NCBI RefSeq assembly: GCF_902459695.1
Contig: NZ_CABPRZ010000007.1
Span: forward strand, 1-64,000
Source: Pandoraea terrae
Lineage (GTDB): Bacteria > Pseudomonadota > Gammaproteobacteria > Burkholderiales > Burkholderiaceae
Direction: 5' to 3'
Length of the DNA: 64,000 nt
Position numbers and translations under genes: made by a program. This document shows positions 1 through 7,772 of this stretch, piece after piece. Positions within the stretch are counted from its first letter, which is position 1, and the number at the start of each line of letters is the position of its first letter. The notes beneath the pieces are model-generated. The model saw only the letters and a list, made by a program, of their open reading frames with translations. It did not search any database and was not told the origin of the DNA.

Positions 1-1820
1 TGGTTCACCAGCGTGGCGCGCGCGCCGGCCAGCATGCCTTGCGCGGCGGGCGCCTCGGCATCGATGCGCCATTCGGGATGCGCCTTGAGCTGTTGCGCGT
101 AGAACGCCGTCAGCCGCGAAGCCGTATCGGCCCATTCGCCCGGCGGCATGCCGGCCGGTGCGGACCACGCGGCGAGCAATTGTTGCGCGAGGAACGCCGG
201 CTCGGTGCGCGCGGGCTCGGCCAGCATCAGGTAGGCCTTGAGCGCGTCGTAGCCGCGCTGGAGGGTGTCGGTATCGTGCACGCTGTCGTCGGGCAATTCG
301 CCGAGGTCGGTGAGGACCAGGCCGAGCATGCGTGCGGCCGGGCGTTGCAGGTTGCGCTCGCTGACGATCCGGTAGGGCTGCCAGAGCGCGGCGAGCACGT
401 CGTCCAGGCGCGACAGGCCGGCGCGCAGATGCCACGGCGCGCCATGCGCCTGGCGGTATTGGAGCATGACGATGGTCTGCTGCAAGGCCAACTGGGCGCG
501 CAGCGCGTTGGCCGAGCCGGGCGCGGCTTCGAGCGCGACATCGGCGATGGTGCGCGCGTGTGTAATCAGTTGCCGATTGCCGGCGAACGAGACGATCAAG
601 GCCACGCACCACGCGATGGCGGCCACCGTGATCAGCGTGGCGAGCGCGGTGGGCCAATCAAAGCCGACGCGTTTGCCGCGCATCTGGCGTGCGTTGCCGC
701 CGATGTGCTGCCAGGTGGGTTGCATCGATGGCGGTTGGCGCACAGGCGGCCCGTCGTCTGATTCGGCATTGGGCTCGAGCTCCGCCGCACCGCCCACCGC
801 AGCGGGTCCCGCAAACACCGGCGCGAACATCACGCCGTCCAAGGGTGCGCGCAGCCACTTCGAGGCCGTCAGCCCTTCCCAGCCCTTGACAACGCGCTCG
901 CGCTGCTCGCCGATATACGCCGACACCTGCGCGAGGTACGGCATGCGATTGGCTTCGCCGCACAGCCACACGCCAAGCGTCCCCGCGTGCAGTTCGAGCG
1001 TGGTGAGCTGGCGCGCCAGCGTATCGGCGCAACCTTGGGCCGGGTGTCGGCCCGAACCCGAAATGAAGGCGCCGATGGCCTGGAATGCCTCGGGTTGTCT
1101 GCCGGTCGCCGGCACCGGATGCAACAGCGTCACCGGCGCGGCCCAGCCCAGGTCGGTCGCGATGGCGGCGAGCGTGCGCGCAAGTTCGCCATCGGGGCGG
1201 CTGGCGCGGTCGGCACGCATGACCTGGATCACGGTGTCCACCGGCCGGCGGCGACGCAGGCGGCGGATCTGCGAACGCCATGCGCCGGCGTCGATGTCTT
1301 GCGGGGCCGCGTGCAGCAGTACGGCGTGCTCGGTCAGGGCGAAGCCGGTCTGGCGCAGGCCCGGCGCGACGGCCTCCGTCAGCGCGTCGTCACCGGCCAC
1401 GAGCAGCCACGGCAGGCGGTAACGCCAGCGGTAGCCGTGCTGGAGGCGAAGTTCGGCGCGCAGGTTGTCCAGTCGGGCGTCACGCTTTGGCGCCGCGCCT
1501 TTGGTCAAGGGGCCGATACCGGCCTGCCGCCGGAAAACCGCCCCGATGTTGCGAAACGCGCCATTGCGGGACGCGTACAGTTGCAGCAGGAGCGACACGC
1601 TGAGTGTGCCGAGGATCCACAACGAAGCGCTTTTTTGGTCTTCAACCTGCGGCGTTTGCACCCAATCGCCCTTGAACCAGACAAGGACCAACGCGATCGC
1701 GGCAATGGCCGTCATCAGCAGCGGGATGCCCCATGTCCGGATGGGCTTGACCTCGGCGACCGGGATATCCGCCGGTGCAAGGTTGGGCAAAAGTTTGAGG
1801 CTATTGGGTTCAATCTTCAT
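1..1820 (-). CDS. TssM/IcmF-like T6SS inner-membrane protein, partial, no P-loop
   Basis: Reading frame open from an ATG at 1820 to the left edge, so the C-terminus is missing; about 606 residues are visible. It has the TssM/IcmF layout: two N-terminal membrane helices (about residues 32-49 and 68-83), a cytoplasmic region, a third helix (about 391-412) and the start of a long periplasmic part. Normal TssM has a GTPase-like domain with a GxxxxGK[ST] loop. Here the equivalent stretch after 'RLPWLLVAG' (about 136-160) reads DDALTEAV, with no lysine or glycine-rich loop. The start overlaps the end of the upstream membrane protein by 11 bases, which implies translational coupling. It ends a vgrG-effector-immunity-PAAR run rather than a full T6SS cluster. 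I infer an accessory TssM paralogue devoted to this island. Family assignment is good; exact function is unknown. Confidence 0.72.
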   Translation of the reverse strand, partial: MKIEPNSLKLLPNLAPADIPVAEVKPIRTWGIPLLMTAIAAIALVLVWFKGDWVQTPQVEDQKSASLWILGTLSVSLLLQLYASRNGAFRNIGAVFRRQAGIGPLTKGAAPKRDARLDNLRAELRLQHGYRWRYRLPWLLVAGDDALTEAVAPGLRQTGFALTEHAVLLHAAPQDIDAGAWRSQIRRLRRRRPVDTVIQVMRADRASRPDGELARTLAAIATDLGWAAPVTLLHPVPATGRQPEAFQAIGAFISGSGRHPAQGCADTLARQLTTLELHAGTLGVWLCGEANRMPYLAQVSAYIGEQRERVVKGWEGLTASKWLRAPLDGVMFAPVFAGPAAVGGAAELEPNAESDDGPPVRQPPSMQPTWQHIGGNARQMRGKRVGFDWPTALATLITVAAIAWCVALIVSFAGNRQLITHARTIADVALEAAPGSANALRAQLALQQTIVMLQYRQAHGAPWHLRAGLSRLDDVLAALWQPYRIVSERNLQRPAARMLGLVLTDLGELPDDSVHDTDTLQRGYDALKAYLMLAEPARTEPAFLAQQLLAAWSAPAGMPPGEWADTASRLTAFYAQQLKAHPEWRIDAEAPAAQGMLAGARATLVN

Positions 1821-3132
1821 GCGGGGGTTGCGGGTATGCGAACAGCACGGCCGACTCGACGGTTTGTGTTTGGTTGACGATCAATTGCGGACCCTCGGTG
1901 GCCGATTCGATGGCCGCAGCCACCGACAGCCAGCCGGCCGCCGCGCCCGCGTGACCGAGGATGCGGTCGGGATGGCGTTGCGCTTTCCAATCGGTGACAA
2001 CGGCAAGCGAGGCTTGGCCGAACGCCCGAGCCAGCGCGGCGTCATGCTCTGCGCCCAAGCCGCTGATCCATGCGCACGCCACGGCCGCCGGCTCGGACTT
2101 GCCCCACAGCAGCGCCGTCGACAGGCCGTCGGCGAGCGCGTCTAACGGCGCGGCGGCGGGACGATGCAGGGCGGCGATCACAGGAATATCCGTCGGCAAG
2201 GGCCGTTTGCCCGGATCGAGCAACAAGGCGACCCCGCCCTCGGTGCTGCCCGCCGGCGGCGTGTCGTGCCATTCGGCTGCGATCACCAGCAGCGGACGTG
2301 TTTCGCCGGCATCGAGCCACGCGTCGGCAAGCATCAGGCCGGTGGTGACGGGCGCAAGGTCGCAGTCGAGCGCGTCAAGGCTGTACTCGGCAAGAACGGC
2401 GTGCAATTGCCGCAGGCGCGTCTGATCCGGATCAGGGGCGCTGCTCAGCAAACGGACTGCCGGTGCGAGCGCTGCGCCGCGCCGGGACAGGCGGTGCAGC
2501 GTGTGCGCCAGCGGGATGAAAAGTCGCGACAGGACATCGCCAAAACCGTCGCCCGGCATGGGAGGGGCTGGAGGCTCGGTCTCGGCAGTGTCATCGCCGA
2601 TGGCTTGAATTGCTTCGGAAGTGTCGGTCGAGCCGATGGTGTCGATCTCCTCCACGGCCGCAGGTATCGGCTCGGGAAGCTGCGTGTGCATGACGAGCCC
2701 GTTTCCGCCCCCACCTCTGGGCTTCTGTGACTTGATGAGCACATTGCCCGCCGCGACGACCTGTGCGAGCGGCTCGCCGTCAAGCGGCAAGTAATAGGCG
2801 GCGGCAAGCACCTGCAACGGCCGTTGCGCATCGGCAACCCGTTTGCCAAGCCATGCCTGCCGATGCTGATTGTGATAGAGGGCATGCAGGTACTCGGTCT
2901 CATAGCCGGCACGTGCTATGCCAAGCAGCACGGCAAACAATGCATTGGGTGCACCGACAATCGACAACCAGAAACCGGCGCCGCTTGCGGGCACGCCGGA
3001 TGGCCAGGCGAGCAACACCACGGCTGCACCGAGCGCGCAGCAGAGCACCCAGATGCCGAGCCACGGCAATAGCCGAGGTCCGCTGGCGGGGTACGGATGC
3101 GGCGGCCCCGCTTGTGACAGGTCGACCGGCAT
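1810..3132 (-). CDS. T6SS-island membrane accessory protein, possibly thiolase/ketosynthase-like C-terminus
   Basis: 440 residues from the ATG at 3132, placed 2 bases after the PAAR stop. An upstream in-frame extension to 3276 would overlap the PAAR gene and is not preferred. Two membrane segments lie near the N-terminus (about 21-42 and 52-72), followed by a soluble region. The C-terminal half contains 'ILGHAGAAAGW' and preceding glycine-rich strands ('EGGVALLLDPG'), which recall the histidine loop of ketoacyl-synthase/thiolase folds. No catalytic cysteine motif is evident, so it would be a pseudo-enzyme. Genes with thiolase-like folds are known beside some PAAR/VgrG effectors, where they may act in effector loading. 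That role here is inference. It is tightly coupled to the TssM-like gene. Confidence 0.6.
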   Translation of the reverse strand: MPVDLSQAGPPHPYPASGPRLLPWLGIWVLCCALGAAVVLLAWPSGVPASGAGFWLSIVGAPNALFAVLLGIARAGYETEYLHALYHNQHRQAWLGKRVADAQRPLQVLAAAYYLPLDGEPLAQVVAAGNVLIKSQKPRGGGGNGLVMHTQLPEPIPAAVEEIDTIGSTDTSEAIQAIGDDTAETEPPAPPMPGDGFGDVLSRLFIPLAHTLHRLSRRGAALAPAVRLLSSAPDPDQTRLRQLHAVLAEYSLDALDCDLAPVTTGLMLADAWLDAGETRPLLVIAAEWHDTPPAGSTEGGVALLLDPGKRPLPTDIPVIAALHRPAAAPLDALADGLSTALLWGKSEPAAVACAWISGLGAEHDAALARAFGQASLAVVTDWKAQRHPDRILGHAGAAAGWLSVAAAIESATEGPQLIVNQTQTVESAVLFAYPQPPHED

Positions 3133-3134
3133 GC

Positions 3135-3395
3135 TCAGGCGATGTTCACGTTCGCGAGTGAGGCAATCAGCCGGCATCCGCACGCGCATCGGTAGTGGTG
3201 CAACGCGATCGGCACGCCCCGATCGGTGAAGCACGGATGGCCTTCGGCAATCGTGGTGCGGCCGTGCCGCTCGCATGTGGCCTCGTCGCCCTGGCGCGCC
3301 ACGCGCCGACCGGCGAAATCCATGTCCGGCGAGCCGCTGGTGACATGGCCGCCGTGTTCGAGTGCGTCGCCGACGCGAATGGGGGGGTGCATCAT
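3135..3395 (-). CDS. PAAR-domain spike-tip protein
   Basis: 86 residues. It shows the PAAR pattern: an N-terminal 'RVGDALEHGGHVTSG' segment, a middle 'ARQGDEATCERHG' segment and 'HPCFTDRGVPIALHHYRC', with regularly spaced His and Cys residues able to bind the zinc that sharpens the tip. PAAR proteins cap the VgrG trimer and help carry effectors through the T6SS tube. The gene starts with two adjacent methionine codons (3395 and 3392). It is followed after 2 bases by the membrane accessory gene, so the three left-hand genes form one transcription unit. It carries no toxin extension. Confidence 0.85.
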   Translation of the reverse strand: MMHPPIRVGDALEHGGHVTSGSPDMDFAGRRVARQGDEATCERHGRTTIAEGHPCFTDRGVPIALHHYRCACGCRLIASLANVNIA

Positions 3396-3490
3396 GGCTA
3401 CTTGGACCTAAATAGTTCCTGGCATGAGACGTCGTCCTCCAGGGACGGTGTTCAAAAGCATCAATAAAACCAAACTTTTGTTTGCAAATG

Positions 3491-3646
3491 TCATAGCAAA
3501 ATCTTCTTTATTTCACGGGTATATTTCAGGCGCGCCGGGAATCCGTTGTCACCAACGTTGATTCTTTTCATGACCATGGCAACAATGTCTGACTCGGGAG
3601 TTTTTTCCTTGGCAGTGGATAAAATTGTGTGCACATCTTTACCCAT
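3491..3646 (-). CDS. small ORF downstream of immunity genes, doubtful
   Basis: A 51-residue frame (starting MGKDVHTILS) in AT-richer sequence between the second immunity gene and PAAR. The same frame can be extended upstream into the C-terminus of the preceding gene, but that part is probably a shadow. No clear ribosome binding site and no family recognised. It may be a real small protein or the decayed end of another immunity gene. Confidence 0.25.
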   Translation of the reverse strand: MGKDVHTILSTAKEKTPESDIVAMVMKRINVGDNGFPARLKYTREIKKILL

Positions 3647-3683
3647 TTCTCGCACGGATCGCGCGCCACTGCCCGCTATTGGC

Positions 3684-4478
3684 TCATTGATCGAAGCGGA
3701 TTGACTCGACACTACGCATTGTGTCGTCGTCTGTACCAATGATGCCCAAGGTATCTGCGACGATCGAATACCGGCCATTGCTCAAAACGGCCCAGAAGCA
3801 GTCTCCACCCATGGCATGAAAGCCTGTTTCCGGATCGTCAATTCCGCACGAGATCGTCGCACGCATTCCATTCCATCCGTTACGGGAGAAGTGTTCGACG
3901 TCGACCGGAACGCCTCGGCCATATGTTGTCACCCATTTGCCATCCTCATTCTCAAGAAATCCGGCCTCATTGCCTGCAACCTCTTCAAGTGGGCCTTCGA
4001 CGCGTGTAAAGTTGATCAGGTAATCGCTGTTGCCCATGTCGCGTCCGACCAGTCGAACACAAGGATGTCGTTCTCCGGTCCCGCACGTTTTCGCACGCCG
4101 GTTCTCCAAATAATCAAACGAGAAGCCGAGTTTGGGGTCATGCCACGTCTTCCAGCCCGCCTGCTTCACCTTTTTCAGCGCAGCCAGGCGCTCGCGATAG
4201 CGCTGCGCGAGGCAACTCCTGTCTGCGCACCGATTACGCTCCTTAACCCACGCTCGTTGCGAAGCCATCACCGTGGGCTGATCGGCGGCGCGATCAAGCG
4301 TATCGTGATATGCAGCGCCAAGATCGGCGTCAAGCGCATTTAGCGTTTTGTCCGAGCAAATCATGCGTTCGACCGGCGTCTTTGCGAGGCTGCAATTGAA
4401 GCTTGCCGCATGTGCCGACAGCGCTAGCACCATCAAGATGCCGCCAGCCCACCAGTGGACGCGAGAGTTTTGCTTCAT
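3684..4478 (-). CDS. putative immunity protein with LprI-like lysozyme-inhibitor domain
   Basis: 264 residues from the ATG at 4478, chosen because AAAGGAG lies 7 bases upstream and because it exposes a signal peptide ending about 'ALSAHA|ASF'. After the signal, 'FNCSLAKTPVERMICSDKTL' and 'RAWVKERNRCADRSCLAQRYRERLAAL' give the four-cysteine pattern of the DUF1311/LprI family, known as periplasmic lysozyme inhibitors. A second domain of about 150 residues follows and ends in 'SVESIRFDQ'. That ending resembles the end of the neighbouring exported protein ('MIKSIRFNEE'), so the two may share a fold. Its position directly behind a GH19/M23 effector makes an immunity role against the lysozyme activity the best reading. 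Function is inferred. Confidence 0.7.
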   Translation of the reverse strand: MKQNSRVHWWAGGILMVLALSAHAASFNCSLAKTPVERMICSDKTLNALDADLGAAYHDTLDRAADQPTVMASQRAWVKERNRCADRSCLAQRYRERLAALKKVKQAGWKTWHDPKLGFSFDYLENRRAKTCGTGERHPCVRLVGRDMGNSDYLINFTRVEGPLEEVAGNEAGFLENEDGKWVTTYGRGVPVDVEHFSRNGWNGMRATISCGIDDPETGFHAMGGDCFWAVLSNGRYSIVADTLGIIGTDDDTMRSVESIRFDQ

Positions 4479-4622
4479 CCATTTGCTCCTTTCTTGCCCT
4501 ATTCGTTTGTAATGACCCAGCAGAACCTGGATACGTAGGCGGCTAATACGAATGCGTCGGCCGAGCGCATCACGTTCAGCGCTAAGTGCGATTGATGATT
4601 GAATCAAGTCGGCGAGTATTTT

Positions 4623-5336
4623 TCATTCCTCGTTAAAGCGTATCGACTTGATCATCTCCATGAAGAGGTCGTAGCTGAGGCCTTCTTCCAGATTGGTGGT
4701 GCGTTCGCGTAGCAGACATGCTCCCGCTAAGTGCGCCGACATTTTTGTGTTGCCGATCAACATGGAGATACAACGGTACGTTGGCGAATAGATCGTGCAT
4801 TGAAATTCCTTGCTCCGACTCTTTGAATAGACTTCCTCGGCCATCCAGCCATGCCAGTTGACGCCGGAAATAGGCGTGATCTCGGTGCTCACGAGGTTGT
4901 CACACACGTTGCCGAAGCCGGCGTTCGGCCGCATTCGCACGCCGTCGACCGTTGGGGCGAATGCTGACGAACGTTGTTCTAGCCGGCGTTCGAGCCCGCT
5001 GGGTTTGATAACAATATCAATGGATTTCGTTCGTTCTTCCGGATCCTCGCCGTATTCGTAGCTCAGATTCATCACGGTTAGGCCCTTTTTATAGGAACCC
5101 GCACAGCCCGGCCCAATTTTCTGATCGCGGAAAGTCTCCAGCGCCGGATAGAACAGCGTCATGCCACACCGCTCAACGAACTCGGCCGGCAAGGGCTCCA
5201 TTACCTCTGCGATGTCTTTGGCAAACGCCGGGCGCGGCGTAATCGTTGCCTCCTGCGCCGGTGCAAGCATGGGCATGCAGCCCAGGACCATCACGAGCCA
5301 GCGCGCCAATGTCATGCGAAAATGCGTCTTCGTCAT
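4623..5336 (-). CDS. exported putative immunity protein for the T6SS effector
   Basis: 237 residues. The start codon overlaps the effector stop by 4 bases and has CAGGAG about 9 bases upstream, so it is translationally coupled to the toxin. It has a Sec signal peptide (hydrophobic 'LARWLVMVLGCMPMLAPAQ' then cleavage), as expected for a protein neutralising a periplasmic peptidoglycan hydrolase. Several cysteines in the mature part suggest disulfides. I do not recognise a named family. The last 60 residues resemble the C-terminal domain of the next gene in pattern. The immunity role rests on position, coupling and export. Confidence 0.68.
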   Translation of the reverse strand: MTKTHFRMTLARWLVMVLGCMPMLAPAQEATITPRPAFAKDIAEVMEPLPAEFVERCGMTLFYPALETFRDQKIGPGCAGSYKKGLTVMNLSYEYGEDPEERTKSIDIVIKPSGLERRLEQRSSAFAPTVDGVRMRPNAGFGNVCDNLVSTEITPISGVNWHGWMAEEVYSKSRSKEFQCTIYSPTYRCISMLIGNTKMSAHLAGACLLRERTTNLEEGLSYDLFMEMIKSIRFNEE

Positions 5337-7768
5337 TTCTTCTGCTCCTGTTGGCTATCGTCCGTTTGCCTGACCAAATCCCGATCGGCAGGCATACTGG
5401 GCAAGTCACCCAATATGAAGTTCGCATAGCGGAAGAACTGCTTACGCGCCACAGGACCGTTGGGATTAATGCCATTGACCGGCACGGATATCGCGTGAAC
5501 GTTGTCATCCTCCACGCCGAGATCGGCACGGCGACTGATATTCCTGCCCCCTCGGCTTGCTCCTATGTCTTTTGAAACCATCCACTTGCTGACCCAAAAA
5601 TATCCGGCGGAATCCGCAGCAACAAACGCATCCGTTGAAATGAGCTCGCACTTGGGGTCGGTCGTGAAGTCAGACTTGCGAAATCGTCCGTACTTCCTAT
5701 AGTTACCTCGCCCGGTCAGGTGAATCAGCCCACGTCCACGAAATCTCGCACCATCGCCGGGCTGCGTGTTTTCCAGTTCCTCTGCCTTTTGCCTAGCTTG
5801 CGCGATACGCATTTTGATATAGTCTTCACGGCTATATTTCACCGCCTTCTTTTTCGCCTTCAGGCTATCGAATGCGGCGCCAGCTTCCTGCTCCGTCAAT
5901 ACTTCGTACTTGGTGCGAAAATAGTTATCGCCGCCATATTCAACAGTCGAGCGCAAAGCACCGGTTTCCTTGAAAATTTGCGCCAGGAAGTGCGCTTGCC
6001 GTTGCGGATCGGTGAATCCATATTTCGGCCACATGCGATTCATGGCGAGATACATATTGGGAGGCATGAAGCCTAGCTTGCTAGTCTCGCCGTCCTGCCA
6101 TCGATCCACTGCCGTGCCCCACTCAATTAGTCCCCCGGCCTCCACGGACGACTTGCGCGGCAGCATCTGCGCCAATTCCGGCAGGCTGCGCCACCCGCAT
6201 TTCCTGAAATGCCGAATGAACGCCAGCGGATGGAAGAACCAGAGCTTTTCCCCTGGGGTAAGCCCAGTCTCGTCCCAGAACTGGAGCGACTCAACCCGCT
6301 TGAGAAGGTTGCCGTAGCCCTTTTCGTCGCCCTCGAAGTGCTCGCCCGGCGCCTTCAGCTTCCCGAAACGCTGCTCGTTGTTCGAGCTGTCCCATTCGCT
6401 CGGCGCTTCGCAGATGAACCCCCGCAGTTGTTCGCGCACGCCCTTTGTCGTTCTCACGTAACGGGCCAGTGCTTCTGCCTTCTTGCCGCTCTCGGTCCGC
6501 GCCAGCGCTTCCGGCATATAGCGCTCCTTGGCGTTACACATGAGTGCCTTCAAGGCATCGATGTCGCACAGCCCGTCGGCATCGAACGGACCGTTGGCCT
6601 CGTCGAGCTTCTGCCAGCCCTTGAAGAACGGGAAATCCGCATCGGACAGCTTCTTGATTTTCGCGTTGTTGATGTCGACGTAGCCTTGCTTGTCGTCGTC
6701 AAAGGTCACGCGCATCCACGTCGCACGCTCGCCTTCCGGCAACTTGTCGGACTTGCTGAGTATCCGCCCGAAGCGAAGCAGTTCATAGCCGTCGCTCGGG
6801 CACGTCTTGTACAACGCCATGGCACGGTCGTAGAGCGTGTATTCGTAATCCTTCTCGGCCTGCGCCTGCAGTCTTTCGAGGGGCTGCCCGGACTTGTCTG
6901 TACCCGGCTGCGCCATCGTCAGCAGCCTCAATTGCCCGTTGCCCTCGTCACGCCAGACCTTGGTGTATTTCTGGCCCTTGTGAAACCACGCTTCGACGTA
7001 CAGCGTGGCTTTGTTCTTGTCCACTTGCAGCTTCTCGAATGCAATGTCACCGAGCTTACCGTTTGCGTCCGCGTCCGGCGGCAACGGGAAGAACTGGGTG
7101 TCCTCCGGGATCACGAAGTAGCTGTGCCCCCAATAATCCGACGTCGCGGGCGTTACGACCTGCTCTTTGCCCAACTGGGTCGGACCGAAATACTCATCGA
7201 AATCCTTCTTCGTCATGAAGATCTCGAAGTGCAGGTGCCTCCAACCCTGGCACGCACCGCGCAAACCGAGTACGTCCTTGCGCTGCACCTTCATCAAGCC
7301 ATTGCCCGCTTGCGCCGGGGGCGGTAATAATTCATCCCGGTTGCCGCCGGGCGATTTCGTGCGCAAGAACTCAGGCAACTGCTGTTTGGTGACGTCAATT
7401 GGATAGCTATCCAAATCGAGCAGGTGCATATAGAGCGAATAGAACGTCAACGCGCGCCCCTCCCCCGTCTCGGTCGTGTGCTTGAGCAGCACGAAACCGG
7501 CGTTGCTGTCCGCCTTGCTGTCGCCGCCATCAATGGCAAACTCGCACACCCGATACGCGACCACTTCGCCGTCGGCAATGGCGTGCACCCGCTGGTCCAG
7601 TATGTCCGACTTGAGGTGAATACCTGTGTGCCGCCGCCGGTCCAGCGCAACCGGATAAATACCATGGTCCTGCTCATACTTGTCGACCGCGTCCATCAGC
7701 GGATCGGTCGAGAACGCATCGTTGGAACTCACGCCCACTGCGGGCAGAAATGGGGGACTGATAATCAT
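5333..7768 (-). CDS. T6SS peptidoglycan hydrolase effector: M23-like peptidase plus GH19-like lysozyme
   Basis: 811 residues, no signal peptide, starting 4 bases after the vgrG stop. The N-terminal domain (about 40-185) matches M23/LytM peptidases: 'HTGIH' (H47, H51), 'YSLYMHL' (H115) and 'HLHFEI' (H178, H180). The second metal ligand, normally Asp in HxxxD, is His here. A linker of about 390 residues has no recognised domain. The C-terminal region (about 575-760) resembles GH19 chitinase/lysozyme, with 'HFLAQIFKETG' (candidate catalytic E601) and 'FRGRGLIHLTGRGNY'. Together these predict an effector cutting both peptide and glycan strands of peptidoglycan, delivered by the adjacent VgrG and neutralised by the downstream exported proteins. 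Domain calls are from motifs; activities are inferred. Confidence 0.8.
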   Translation of the reverse strand: MIISPPFLPAVGVSSNDAFSTDPLMDAVDKYEQDHGIYPVALDRRRHTGIHLKSDILDQRVHAIADGEVVAYRVCEFAIDGGDSKADSNAGFVLLKHTTETGEGRALTFYSLYMHLLDLDSYPIDVTKQQLPEFLRTKSPGGNRDELLPPPAQAGNGLMKVQRKDVLGLRGACQGWRHLHFEIFMTKKDFDEYFGPTQLGKEQVVTPATSDYWGHSYFVIPEDTQFFPLPPDADANGKLGDIAFEKLQVDKNKATLYVEAWFHKGQKYTKVWRDEGNGQLRLLTMAQPGTDKSGQPLERLQAQAEKDYEYTLYDRAMALYKTCPSDGYELLRFGRILSKSDKLPEGERATWMRVTFDDDKQGYVDINNAKIKKLSDADFPFFKGWQKLDEANGPFDADGLCDIDALKALMCNAKERYMPEALARTESGKKAEALARYVRTTKGVREQLRGFICEAPSEWDSSNNEQRFGKLKAPGEHFEGDEKGYGNLLKRVESLQFWDETGLTPGEKLWFFHPLAFIRHFRKCGWRSLPELAQMLPRKSSVEAGGLIEWGTAVDRWQDGETSKLGFMPPNMYLAMNRMWPKYGFTDPQRQAHFLAQIFKETGALRSTVEYGGDNYFRTKYEVLTEQEAGAAFDSLKAKKKAVKYSREDYIKMRIAQARQKAEELENTQPGDGARFRGRGLIHLTGRGNYRKYGRFRKSDFTTDPKCELISTDAFVAADSAGYFWVSKWMVSKDIGASRGGRNISRRADLGVEDDNVHAISVPVNGINPNGPVARKQFFRYANFILGDLPSMPADRDLVRQTDDSQQEQKK

Positions 7769-7772
7769 GGCG

